From: Hydractinia symbiolongicarpus | Lineage: Eukaryota > Cnidaria > Hydrozoa > Anthoathecata > Hydractiniidae | DNA: 64,000 nt | Direction: 5' to 3' | Assembly (NCBI RefSeq): GCF_029227915.1 | Contig: NC_079889.1 | Location: 8,868,001-8,932,000 of the forward strand | Program-made: the position numbers and the translations under genes | Notes under the pieces: generated by a model | What the model saw: the letters and a program-made list of their open reading frames with translations, nothing else | What the model was told of the DNA's origin: nothing | The model's database searches: none | In this document: positions 34,816 through 47,241 of the stretch, piece by piece | How positions within the stretch are numbered: the stretch's first letter is position 1 | How the letters are laid out: the number at the start of each line of letters is the position of its first letter

Positions 34816-37800
34816 TTTTAAGGATGTATTTGTTACATCTTTTATAATGTGTTTCAATGTATAGCCTATCGACTAATTATAATTCAGTCACCGTTATTTC
34901 TGTTGTTTAAAACTTCATACATTAAAATTTGATTTTATCGATAAAAGCTAAACGATTTCAAAATAAAGCTTGCTCTAACCTCTTTCCAACATTTTAGATT
35001 TCGGAATATCTTTTAATTTTACACAGAAACTTTAGTCAAGGAAATAAAGACGATTAATTAAAAACGAAATCATTGTGAAATTAGGCCTATCTAAGCTATC
35101 GAAAATTCCTCTTTTAATTCCCTTTATCATTACTACTTTGATCAAGCCTGAACACGATATTAAAAGTTTCTGCTGCTCGGACATTCATAGATTTATTAAG
35201 ATTAAACATGTAGCTGCAAAATTTCAATGATCTCGCCTTAATGTTTTCTTGCATCACATTCTCTCTTTTCTGTTTCTGGCTCTCTCTCTATAAGGCAAAT
35301 TTCAAGAACAGAGTTGCTCTTCTTAAAAATGTAACCAAATGTAGTTAAACTTTGCTAGATATACAAGTTTTATTTTTCTGCATGTCATGGAAATGAAAAA
35401 TATAGACAATATATTGTATTATAAGATAATAAAGTTTAAAGAGAAAATTCGTATACATAGCATATACCCTTTGCAACTACTCCAATCCTTGTGCCATAAA
35501 AACTGGAGCAGTTCGAGGTTGGTTTATTGCTAAAACAAAGCAATATGCATCGGAATCACATTGAGATCAGATATTTCCTTGCTAGCTAGTGTGTGTTTAT
35601 ATAAAGAGACTAACCTCTTTCCAACTTATTGGTCAAATTTCTAAACGAATGACAAAGCACAATGTAAATATACAAACTATTAATCATTAACCAAAACGAG
35701 AAAGTAAAACGTAAGAACAAAAAAAAATTTAAAGTGAAGTCAGGAAACAAATTAATAATAGAAATTAGCTTAACAAAACACCCATACTAGAGGAAAATAA
35801 CCTCCACATAACTATGCATGACCAGGCAGGAGTGTGTTTTAATAAATCACCCTCCTCCGGAGCCTAATTGTATTACAAAATTTTCAAATCGACAAGTAAC
35901 TATGGAGAACAAGTGCAAAACAAACAAACACAAAATAGAAACAAGTGGAAACTGAAACAACAGCAAAAACCATGACAACAACAAAACAAAAACCCGGACG
36001 ACGCAATCGAATAGAAAACAAAAACAACAAAATCAAAACAAAACAAAAATAGCGACAACGACAATTTTAAAGGCGGACAAAAAAAGAACTTCCTACCTGT
36101 TTCGTTGTTGCTGTCTCTGTTGTTGTTCGTATTGAGTGGTGTGGTGTGTTTGTTTATTTTGTGTTTCTTGTCGATTAGACCCAATGTGGGCTGGTGATAA
36201 AACACAGATTTCTATACATGAAAAAAAACGGAGGAAAGTCAAAAAAATATATTAAGCAAGTGTATTCACTTTATTTGTAATAATAATTTTTTTATTTATT
36301 GTGACAAAAACGTCATTAAAGTAAGTAAAACAAATTCAAAACGTTACGTCGTTTTGACTCTTGCGCTCCCATGACTGTTGGTTGTTTTTTGCCTATCAAA
36401 TTTTAAGTTTTGTGTATCATAGGCAAACATAACTGTAAGGGAATTTCCCAAAATATAAAGTGTTTCAGTAATAAGATATTAATAGAGATGGTTTATGGCT
36501 GCATGCTTTCTTTTTTTTTATAAGAACCAGTCCAATTTCAGTGAGCTTCGATGTTCTTAATTTTTATAATTCCAGCCTCAATTGTTTTTCTTTTTTCTTA
36601 TTTATGTGGCGTCTTTATAAACACAGCGCGCGTTTTTTTATATGTCCGTACAGGGAATTTACTTTACTTTGAAATGTGTCAAGTCGGGAAGTTCCTTAAT
36701 AAAAGAGAAACAAAGTTTGACGCAGGGTAATACCGTTTGTTTGAATTGAAGTTAAAAAACAATGAAGAGGAGATAAATTTATACTCTTGTTGTTCGGTGA
36801 CAAAACTCTTTTTCATTACAGCTAACGTGATTTGATTTGATGGGCGCTATATATGATTGTGGATAACGTTTTATTTCCAAATTTTTACTTGAATTAAAAG
36901 TTTGCTTCAGTAACATCATGCTTCGCCTAAATACTAAGCATGCTCTGTTTCACCGTGAGATTAATACGTGACTAAAAACGTAGCAATATATTTGCCTTAA
37001 CATACAGAAAGCAAATATTACATAATAAAAAGCTTTAAAAGACAAAAAATAAATTAAACAGAGACCTGCAAACCATAGCAATAAACGCAATCACTTTCAA
37101 AATGAAAATGGTAAAATATTCCTGCGCATTTTAAAAATTTTTTTTAGCCGCGACACGATTATTTTCTTACTTACAAACATAAAGACGGAATACGAGCGAA
37201 GAAAGATAAAATGGAATGCACTGAAGATAAGAAAGGGGATTGGGTCATTTGAACAAAAACAGCTTCTTCATCCTATTTAACAGCAATATTGAATAATACA
37301 CGCATATAGGAAAACGAACACCATTTCCTTTTTTTTGGAAGTGGTAAAAAATACCTCAAAAATAACCTAGTAAAAAGTAAGGCGATAATTGAGAGTTTTC
37401 CCATCGTTTCCGTAAAATTTAAAAAACGTGTAGTTTTCTCAATTTTCTCAGGAACGTATAATCTCCATTGTTGCTAATAATATGAAAAATGTATTAATTG
37501 AAACCATGAGGTACCCCAATTAGTGTTCGGGGCCAGTAGTTTTTTCACAGACCTGATAATTATGTGCTCTACTTTGCTGCTGAGCAGATTCACAGATGGA
37601 AACTGTCCCCTTAGATTCGGATTAAATGGTTTCTGTTAGCGACAATTTCAAAAAACAGGCTTCCCCCATGCAAGGTTCTCACAGCAAATCTTCTAGTTAT
37701 AATGTTCTCTAGTCATTTTCTGGTTATAATGTTCTCTAGTCCATTAACAAATAACATGGAAACAAGACAAGTAATTATTCTCGAATGTAAAAAACTTGGA

Positions 37801-39790
37801 AAGCAGGCTTTTCCCCGATAAGGCTTTTATGTCAAATTTTCTCCTTACAAAGTTGTTTTTACAATGATCAAAAACATGGAAAAGAGGCTATAGATGTGTA
37901 AGAGTTTTACTACGTTACATACAATAAATATACAGTAGAATCTTTACAGGTATGTAAGATTAGTTGCATTATACATGTGGCAACCATCCTTTAAGAACCG
38001 CGCCATAGAACATTGTTTTTTTTTTAAGTGTTCAACTTCACACACAGCGGCTCAGTTTGGCTAAGGCATCTGGTCAGCAAATTATTATGTTAAATTTAAA
38101 TATGGCGGAGCAACGCGTTGTAAACCGAAGGTTAAAGTGAAACATCTTTTTAACAAATTGACGCTAAATTTAGTATGTTGAGCGAGCTAAGAGCCGTTGT
38201 ATAGAAGTCAGATTGAATATGTAATGTATAATTACAAAATATACGCATTAAATATCAAACTTAGCTACCTCACTAACTACCCCAAATACTACCCTAATTG
38301 GGATACCCTATGTTTTCACTTAACCCGGAGAAATAGAGAAAACGGTAGCACCAACAGTGGAAGTTGTAAAAATCAACATATAACCCGCGGGTTATACACC
38401 GAAATATACGGTATGTTATAATTTCAGTTCAATGGTTTGCCTGCGCGATCACAGGCTGTTTTATATCCAAGACCAATTTTGACACTGGAGATGGGGCTTT
38501 AGTGCTTGTAAACGAGTTTTCATTCGCAAAGCATTTTTATCTCCAGACTCCTTTGGCCCCTGAACCGTTATTGCGGAGCGGCAATGCCCTGACAACGAGG
38601 TTGACCATTAGTTATACAAATATTTAGAAACAAATTAATAAAAAAAATTAAAAAATTTCCTCTTTGTAGAGGGTGCGCTATCAAAGTTTCTGAAGACTCT
38701 ATCCAGAATAAGTCAAACACCTCCCCGTATTTAATATACATTATAAAACAAAATTTTAGTCTGGAAAAGTGTCGGTGGAAGAATGTTCGAACGAATTCTT
38801 AATTTTGGACGAAAAAACTTTCAAAAGACGCAAATTTCGGACGGGAAAATTTTTTCATCTGAAAATTTTGGTTTATAATGTATTTTTTTCCAACAGTAAT
38901 CTTGTTTGGAAATTCCGGGTATACAATAGAGATCTGGCCCAAATACGTTGCATTGCAATAAAGAAATTTAAGAACATTTACAAAAAGGGTGTTTTATTAC
39001 AGCCACTTAAAATTTCGCTATTTTATCTTTCTGTTGCTTTTAAAAGTGAAATATCATGTAAGGTCCTCGATATTTTTTTTGTTTTCCAATTTGTTTTGTT
39101 AATCCGTGTCAAAGCTCACATCTGCATTTGCTGCAATTTTTCAAGAAGACGTCGTAGCCGGCACGTTTCATAGCAGACCGATCAAAATATCGTGCAAACA
39201 GGTGCAGTTTGATTGACAAACACAAATAACCAACTTAGTGTCTAGTGTTAGCACCAAATAAAAATTTAGCTTTACTAAAAAAATATTACCCAATATATAG
39301 GTAACGTGGTCACCTGTTGTTGTTATATAGTAGAGTCAAGCCCACTTTTTACACTCCGTCATCTGCACCGACACAGTTGAAAGTTGTTCCTGTGGTAAGT
39401 GTTTTTCTCTGTTCTGGGTTAGAGTCATCAAATCTTTTAAAGAGAAACAAGAAACCTTTGAGTATAATGATGGCCATATTCGAAGTTATCAGCAAAAATT
39501 ATATAAGATAGGAAAACTTAAAGTTTCTAAATTTTATAAGAGTGACCGTAATATTGAACTGCAGTGAAATATTTTCAAAATTTGGCTACTATAGAGGCAG
39601 AATGTATAAACTCCAAAAATTTATGCATGTGAACCTGAACCCGAGAATTAATATTTTAAATTAATAATTTATATCTGTTTTTAAAAGTTGTGATCCTTGA
39701 ACTTCTATTCTTCCGTAAATCGAAAAAAGCATGTTTTCATAACTGGATACCTTTTTTAATTTTCGTACTTTTTTCATTTTTTTTTATAAA
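34816..39790. other. Long intergenic stretch, no supported gene
   Basis: Nothing with recognisable domains. 35920-36060 is an A/C-rich low-complexity tract (CAAAACAAAAAC words) that gives a long but meaningless minus-strand frame. The frames at 38197-38421 and 38769-39173 have no recognised family or splice context. A short duplicated motif, GGTTATAATGTTCTCTAGTC, occurs near 37696-37740. Confidence 0.45.
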
Positions 39791-39800
39791 AATATTTTAC

Positions 39801-40235
39801 TCTACTAGAAATGTGCCTGGTGGTTTCACCCACATAGCTAGCATTACAACTAGCACAAACAAATTTATACACAAGTCCAGATTTAAAAGACTCAGGAACT
39901 CTGTCCTTGCAAGAAAAATAATCTTTAAAAACGAGGCATGCTTAAATATTTGTGAGTTTTTATCAGTTTTCAAATGTTCTTTAACTCTACTAGAAATGTG
40001 CCTGGTCGTTTCACCCACATAGCTAGCATTACAACTAGCACAAACAAATTTATACACAAGTCCAGATTTAAAAGATTCAGGAACTCTGTCCTCTTTTAAA
40101 CTCTTTTAAATCTGGACTTGTGTATAAATTTGTTTGTGCTAGTTGCAATGCTAGCTATGTGGGTGAAACCACCAGGCACATTTCTAGCAGAGTTAAAGAA
40201 CATTTGAAAACTGATAAAAACTCAAAAATATTTTA
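39801..40235. mobile_element. Penelope-like GIY-YIG fragments, three copies in direct and inverted order
   Basis: The minus-strand frame ending near 39984 from 40093 encodes VYKFVCASCNASYVGETTR, then a KEHLKTDKNS-type tail. This is a cysteine-bearing GIY-YIG nuclease start (Y...YVGET-R) as found at the C-terminus of Penelope-like retroelements. A second minus copy lies at about 39801-39920. A third, on the plus strand at 40104-40233, makes a palindrome with the middle copy. All are short fragments with no reverse transcriptase nearby. Confidence 0.55.
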
Positions 40236-41700
40236 GTACATCAAAAGTCAAAAATGAGCATGCAAGCAAAACCAGATAAAGTACATTTTTTAAAAACCTT
40301 TCTTTATAAGAACGTTGAGACCTTGCCAAAAACATTCAGCGTGAATACCTTTGCAAATTAAGAACAAAATAGATAAACAGATGAACATTTTCTCTGCATC
40401 GCTGAGCTACAAAAATGTTGGTCGTGATGTTCATTTGTTTGTTTTTCGTTTTATCTTAGAGGTGCTTGGCTTCGTCACAGCTGTATCGCCGATTAAAACC
40501 TCAACGAAAAATAATCAACATTTCGACGTGGATATTTTTCACAACAAACAAAATTCATGTCATGACCAATGCCACGACAAAGAGATGCATTTTCGAAAGC
40601 AAGTGTGAGTTGAAATGGCCAATAAGATTGACATCGTTGTCACAAAGCAATAATGGATTCTAGTTTTTTAACAGCAACATTGGCTCCAGAATCGAGAATG
40701 CAAAACGGTTTCCTTTGCATTCACCGAAACATACTCACCAAGTTAAAAGATAGCACTCTTGCAATAGCAGGTGCTATATCCGTAGTTGGCATAATCAACT
40801 GGAACAGTCCTGCGATTGTTCGCCTTGTTGGACCCAAAAAGGTTGATAGAAAAGTCCGCAACGCAGTCATATCCGATGGTACTGCATTTTTACAAATGTC
40901 ATGTTGAGGAGATGTCATTGACAGCGTCGAGCAAGATGTTTGCTACCACTTCAAAAATTTTGTAGTCAAGAGAATAGGAGTAACTACATCGCAATGCAGA
41001 TATAACTAGCCTTTTAAGACGGAAAGTTTAATTAAAAAAAAGGAGGTTTCTCTCCAAAGAATAAGAAGCTGCTGGAAAACTTCTGTATTCTCCCCTTTAC
41101 AGGAATGATCGAAAAGGTAATGGATTACGGCTGTACTGAAACAAACACCTATAAATGTGGAAACATGAGGATTGATGAAATTCACTCATGCTTGGGATCT
41201 GGTGCGGGCCCTCTGTTTCAATGGATTAAATTTGGCGATAACTTCTTCAACTGTCATTAATCTGCATGACAATTCCATCGATATAGATTGGGACACTTCA
41301 CTAGCATATATTGAAACAAAAGCAAGAGAAGTTTTCCAGCCATCAATTATTGTTTCTTGCCGCACTGAAACCTACAAAGAGTGTGTCAATATGCAGAAAG
41401 AAGGTTACGCTATATTTTGGTCAAACAAAAGTACCGTGTACGTATTGTAACAGAAGAATGTTGTTGGATAAGAAAACCATTTACAAAGAGTTGGCTAGCC
41501 AACGCAATGATGAACTCAACCTGTTAGGTCTTTGGAAATAAGCTAGAGGTTGCACTCCTCTAGAGAAAATGCTTCTAAAAGCACAATTCTCCCTTTGTAC
41601 AAGGAATTAATTAAAAAAATATAAAAAAATTAAAAAAGGACACAACACATTTGAAAAGATGAACAGAACATTATCAAGGGCAGGCAGGTTTCGACACATA
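40236..41700 (+). pseudogene. Decayed coding relic, family unknown
   Basis: Short coding-like pieces appear in successive plus-strand frames. They are 40653-40907 (AGAISVVGIINWNSPAIV), about 41085-41250 (GCTETNTYKCGNMRIDEIHS) and 41260-41450 (NSIDIDWDTSLAYIETKARE, ending SNKSTVYVL). Composition looks protein-derived, and the breaks look like frameshifts in one ancestral frame. I cannot assign a family. In this setting a transposon-derived gene is likely. Confidence 0.3.
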
Positions 41701-41719
41701 TTTCTGAACCTAAGTACCC

Positions 41720-41784
41720 GGGATGTCTAGCTGGGTCACCTCGAAGAGGTCCGCGGACGGTCATCAGCAGAAACTAGACATCCC
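41720..41784. repeat. 65-nt structured hairpin
   Basis: An 11-bp terminal stem, GGGATGTCTAG with CTAGACATCCC, encloses ACCTCGAAGAGGT (5-bp hairpin) and GTCCGCGGAC (10-base palindrome). It is strikingly GC-rich against its surroundings. It lies between the decayed relic and the 3' side of the retrotransposon remnant at 42000-44640. An RNA function is possible but unproven. Confidence 0.6.
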
Positions 41785-41838
41785 TATCTTCCTAAAGTAA
41801 ACTTTGACCACTTTCTGTTTAACTGTGCTATTCTTTGT

Positions 41839-41998
41839 TTTTAACTCAGTTAAAAAGTGGAGTCGTTACTCTCCAAAGACAAGATCATGTGTGATCAAAC
41901 CCCGCTGCAAATATATATATATATTTTTTAACTGGGGTAATAAGTGGAGTCGTCACTCTTCAAAGACAAGACTGAGTGTAGTCAAGCCCCCTTGCTGA
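41839..41998. repeat. Two-unit tandem repeat at the 3' side of the retrotransposon remnant
   Basis: Units at 41839-41910 and 41930-41998 share AAGTGGAGTCGT-ACTCT, TCAAAGACAAGA and TCAA-CCCC words. The position directly beyond the stop of the USP domain suggests 3'UTR repeats of the element. Confidence 0.6.
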
Positions 41999-42019
41999 CT
42001 TATTTTGGTTAAAATATTC

Positions 42020-44640
42020 TTATTTCAGCTCATCTAAAAAGAAAACATATGAATCGTGACTGTTAATAAGGCGGTCATCACAGAAAACTACTGCTCTATC
42101 GTTGCAATGCATCCACCTGTGTACCACTTGGTCGAAGGCTATGGTTGTGTAGTGACCATTATTTAAGTTGCCGCAATGGTTGATAATAGCCCTTAATTGA
42201 AAATGTTTACGAAATTTCACTTCTCCATCTACGGTAAAAGGTATGGAAAGGGTACCACGAGAGGCAATTTTTGACACAAGGCCGTTGGCACTGGCAAAAC
42301 GTTTTAGCTGTAAAATGAGATGGGAATCGCACGACACTACCTCTTTTTCAACTAGAGCAGTTTGATGAGCGTTGCAAACATGGCAGAAGTAGGCATTGGT
42401 GTCTGACAACTCCTCGCTTTCCAAGAAATTATCTAAGGAAGATTGTAACGTAGGGTGCAGAGAAAGTTGGATGCATGGTGCTATAACTTCTGAGAAGCTG
42501 GTAATATGATATGAATTGGAAGTGGTTGATGTCTTGATGCCAATACTAAAAAGACTTCCAAGAAATGGAAAGTCTAATGACAGACCAGGTATGAGATATT
42601 AAAGAACCTCGGGGACGTCGTGCTGAGCAATGATATTAAATGCACTTCACTTCGCAGCTGAGATATGATGTTTGATAGCACGCAAAAAATAGGAGGGATC
42701 AACTGAACTTCTAGAAACAACCAAACTTTGAAGAACACCTACAAATGCTTCGCCTAACTTTGAGGTTGTTTTGCTGACAGAAATGGCTTCTTTAACTTTT
42801 GGAAGGTTATAAAAACATTGTAAGATTGAGTTTGCATAACATGTTATTCCGAAGTTTTTTAGACCGCTATTCCTAAAATCAGGGTTAGATGGCAATGCGA
42901 CTGTTGTTTCGAAAGACCTTGTAGCAAGTTTTTCGGGTTTTTTGATTTTACAAGATTTTGTGTGACTTGCGGAAGATTTCTCAGGGTTTTTTGATTTCTT
43001 ACATTCCATATTTGTAACAGAAGAAACTTCAGGAATGATTGGGGCCTTTTTAGGCTCAATCCAAGTGGTAGAATTAACGTAAAGGCTTGTTAGGGAAACC
43101 AAGGCGACGAAAACATGTCCTTACTGATTCTGAACAGAAACCCATTGCACCCACCCCAATGGCAAAAAAATGCACGATCCATCCATTGTATTTCATAGCA
43201 TAACAAAGTGAAGAAAATTTGTTAGGCTTTCGTTTGTGCCAATATTCCGGTTCCCTTCACTTGGACAAGTCAGTTCTACAATAATTACAGTTTTGGAAGA
43301 ACTGGATATTAATAACACGTCTGGGCGTAGTTGTGTTATTGCAATGTATGGTGGAACAACTAAAACGGAATTTAAATCTGACAGTATTTTCCAATCAGAA
43401 GCAAGGTGAAGAAGGCCTGGACACTTTGTATGCCTCTTCTTAGATGGTGATTGACCGGCCGGAATGAAATTAATTTTCTTGCACTTGGAAACCTTAAGAG
43501 GTTCATATGATACCAAAAACTCTTTCAATGCCTTAACCAAAACTAAAACCGAGTCATGACGGTATGTGTATCTACCTTGCGTAAGCGAGTTCCTACAGGC
43601 ACCCAATATCCGAGAGACATTTGAGGATGGTTTCTTGCACAGAATGCAACTTTTGTCTTTCTCAATTACCCATCTCACAAGATTGGTTGGAGAGTAAAGG
43701 GTGTCGTAGGTTGCCCCTATACAAAAGAAAGTTAGACATTGTGGCAGTGAAAGAATTGTTCTCCAAGATAAATCATTTTTCACATAAGAGCACCATTTTG
43801 TCCAATTGCCTTGCAAATGCAACTGTACAGCTATGGCATGGTAAATATCTTCTTCATTTTCTTCAATGATATTGGAAACAAGCTTTCGGTAAGCATAAGT
43901 GCCTCTTAGTGGTATATTTTTGTGGTCTAAGAGCCCTAAGCCAGTTCGACCAGTCTAATGCAAACCTAAAATCCTTTTGAAATTGAGCTGACTATCCGCC
44001 GAAGGAACTGCCTCACTAACTTTCCAATTTCCAGTTTTTAAATCTGGTACGCACTTGGACACACAAGGGTCGACAGAATCTCTCAGTAACAGATGTCCAC
44101 TGATTTTGGCAGATTTGAGAACAGATGCAAGACTTTTCAGGGGAAGAGGACAAGGCGATGTCGGAGAACACAAGGAAATGTTGGAAATTGAATGATGTAG
44201 TTTTAACCATTTCCTAATGAAAACAGAAAATCTTAGCTCTAGTTTTTTGATAGTAGATGGAGAAACTTCATAAATTAATAATGGCCAGCGGATTCTGGGA
44301 ATTAACAGATGGTGTAAAAAACAAACCTTATGGACCCCTTTATGAAAGGACCTGTCTATAGCCATAAGTTTGTATTCGGCATTAATTAGAAATTCTTGTA
44401 TTGCAGAAGAATCAGACAAGGACGAGTTTATTGTTCTGCCTAAAAACCAAATTGGATTAGAATGAATGGATGGAATTTTTTCGCTGGCAACTGTAAACGG
44501 TGAACTTTGGACGACTTTTCTTTATCAATAACAATGCTGCGTGATTTAGAAGGCCTAAACGACATGCCTACCCAATCAAGAGACAAACTTTCATCTTGAA
44601 AGGTTACCACACTTAAGTTATTTTAGATTTCGTTTTGTCC
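42020..44640 (-). pseudogene. 5'-truncated non-LTR retrotransposon: RT thumb, RLE nuclease and USP deubiquitinase
   Basis: Read right to left, the first piece is an RT thumb region (VGMSFRPSKSRS near 44570, then a frameshifted IWFLGRTINSS segment). It continues through 44419-43955, an in-frame TAG near 43954, and 43822-43193. The latter holds a cysteine motif (CILCKKPSSNVSRILGAC) and a PD-(D/E)XK restriction-like endonuclease core (LRPDVLLI, then VIIVELTCPSEG). After another frameshift comes a peptidase C19 domain. Its Cys box (GLKNFGITCYANSILQC) is near 42830-42880 and its QHDVPEVL segment has an in-frame TAA near 42602. Its His box (NNGHYTTIAF, then WMHCNDRAVVFC) lies near 42080-42170. Non-LTR elements with such nucleases are known, and some carry ULP1-type proteases. 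A C19 domain there is unusual. Alternatively the USP could be a separate insertion. Not functional. Confidence 0.7.
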
Positions 44641-46929
44641 CCAACTATAAAACGGACCTATTAACAATAATCGCCAAGTTTAAAGCCTTCTCGGCGTTTA
44701 TGTACAAAGTGATACCATTTTTTGAAACTTCAGTTGTCAGGGGATACAACGGTGAAATACGTATAGAAAGTGAGTTTACTCGCGCCATACATTACCTCTC
44801 TCTCCATTCTAAAAGGCAAAAAGCTAGTCTTGCTTTTCTGTAGGAGGGCGACTGGCCTAGTTAACTAGGCCATTATATACATTAATCCGACATCAAAAAG
44901 ATGTTGGCTACCATTTTTAGTCGGTAAAAATGTTAGTCACTTATGCAATTAGTCGCAACCTGAATAGAATGTACCTGACCTTTTTTCACGTGTTAGCAAA
45001 CCCAATGTATGAAGTCTAGAGGTTAAGTCAAGTTTTTGAATGTTGAACTCTGCAAAAATAAAAATACGCATGACACTCGTTGGTTAAAACTTTTTAGGGA
45101 CTATTCATATGGGAAATATCTCCTTGAGAACCGGGTAAATGATTCAGCATGATTTCAAGTCCAGATATCGGGTTGTTAACCAACTACACAAAACAGAAAA
45201 AGGCGAAGGAAATTGTTAAAACCGACGAGGGTTTTCTTGTTGATAGTTAATTTGAAAAGAACAAAAAAACAAGTTGTTAATTTAATGACGATAGGTGAAA
45301 AACGGGAAAAAAGTTCTTCGTTTGTTTCAAACAACTTTTTTTCTCAGCAAGCCATTTGAAATTTATGAATCACAAATCGTGAAAGTTTATCTTCTAAAAA
45401 TACCAGCTGCCCACTCGCAAAAAAACGGCGCATTTATATATTTATACGAGGGCGGGCTCCGGCAATTTTTCGAATTCAAGTTCCGCTTTTCGTCCGATAA
45501 CTCACGGACTTTCCTAAAATCACCCGCATTATTTCCGAACTCGCGCAAATTATTCCCAAAATGCAACCAGCGCTTTTAATTCCGTTGACTTTGACTTTGG
45601 TAACATATAAAAAGACAACTCTTAAATTAAAAAGAGTTGTGGGACTTCATTAATTATATTATACTATATTATTGTATGAAATGCAGCCTCTTTGAGAACT
45701 GTACGCCAATAACTTTCAACAAAGTTTGTTCAAGATCTCATTCACAGCATGCCCGACATTATATTTTTTCGTGGTTATGTGCAGGAATTTTGAAATGCAA
45801 GGCTCGATCCCCTGCCGTTAATAAACAATCCTGTCACAACGAAAGGCATGTTGCTAGACGAGGTTAATGTTGACATAAATTCTATTTTTTTTCTGACTGA
45901 GTAAGTTTACTTAGAGTTTCAAGATACAAGATTGGTGTGTTACTACAACCAAAAAGTAGGTTCTTCTAATTTTTAACGCGATGCAAACTTTTTCAGGCGA
46001 AGTCGCCCAAAAGCCTGCGGACAATAGAAAATTTTAATACAATGACATATCCCCTGAATCACATTAGAAGAAGTTCCCTATATAGATACTAATATTTATT
46101 GTACTAAAAAATGGTATTAAAATATATATTTTAGTATTGGTGGGAACAGTCAAATATTTTTGTCTTTTCTGAAAGAAGACCCTCGTCTATGCAAAATTTC
46201 AAGCCAGCAAATTACAGAAATTTCCAGAATAAGATTCCTTTAGAGTTAGCTAGACAACCTAGAGGACTAGAAGAATTAAAACGATGGAAAGCCACTGAAG
46301 TTACCTAGAACGAAGATGTTATGTAAATCTCAACATTATAAACTTCCTTAAGGGCAAATCACAAGGATTGCACCGTTGGTAAAATCAAGGAACACATTCA
46401 ACGTTTCCTTCGGTATACTCCAGATCAAGGTGGTGTTGGAAGGAGGAAGAAAAATATACTTGGAAAAATTGGATTAATAGGAAGTAACAAAAACTTAAAA
46501 AATAAGAGAAGGGTGCTGCTTGAGTCAGGCGATTCGGAAAAAGAATCATAGCTTAAACAAAGAACTTGATTTTGATTTTGTGGTAGTTCGAGTCCATTGA
46601 TTGTGGCATGCCTTAAAAGAATTGATTTTCGCGAGAACTAATTTTGCGACGCAAGCAAGGCCTATATTTTCGAGACTAAGGTATTACAATTTAAGGTAAA
46701 CATGGAAACAAAAAAGGGTTGCACGAGTTGGAGAAAAAATCTTAACTACCACAGTCAATAGGCGACACTGTTATAATCCTGTTAACGGTTACAGCTTTAT
46801 GTATATCTCTTACAATGACACGGATACTGTGTGTGTCTGTCCGTAACAGGCAAAGTATATGTGTTCATTTTCCTTTGACGTGGCCTAAAATATTACATTG
46901 TTTTTTACAAGAATAACCATCATTCATTA
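44641..46929. other. Intergenic with one decayed element fragment
   Basis: Near 46200-46560 the plus strand shows IPLELARQPRGLEELKRWKA and, after stops, GGVGRRKKNILGKIGLIGS. This resembles domesticated or transposase-associated proteins common in cnidarians, but it is interrupted by stops. At 44845-44920 a palindrome GGCCTAGTTAACTAGGCC precedes AATCCGACATC and TTGGCTACCATTTTT. The latter words also occur near 50256 at the left side of the ISL2EU-like element. No intact gene seen. Confidence 0.35.
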
Positions 46930-47241
46930 CTTTAATTGGAGAAACTTTCGCGAGAGAAAGTTTCGCGAATTCGCAATTTTTCGCCATTTTCGCAAAAGTT
47001 TATCTCGCGAAAATTTGCGAGTTTCTTAATTCGCGAAACTTTATCTCGCGAAACTTTATCTCGCGAAATTTTCCGAATTTCTTCATTCGCGAAAGTTTAT
47101 CCAGTAAGCTATTTTATCATTTTTCACCAAAAACGCACAAAATACTAAGAAATCTTATTTCGAGAAAGAAAATTTATAACATTTACAATCGAATCCAGTA
47201 TTCAATACTAATATCTGTGTTAATACAAAGATACAAAAAAA

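Noticed and set aside
35900-36205. Cys/Phe-rich minus-strand frame
   Set aside because: It overlies a CAAAACAAAAAC low-complexity tract and has no domain or neighbours.
38769-39173. 134-residue plus-strand frame
   Set aside because: Phe/Lys/Ile-rich translation typical of AT-rich noise, with no recognised family and no adjacent exons.
41720-41784. Hammerhead ribozyme
   Set aside because: The minus strand has CTGATGA and the plus strand has GAAAC, but the two core elements are not on the same strand in the required order around a stem II.
45295-45579. 94-residue plus-strand frame
   Set aside because: No domain, and the composition follows local AT-richness with repeated Phe/Ser. No splice support.
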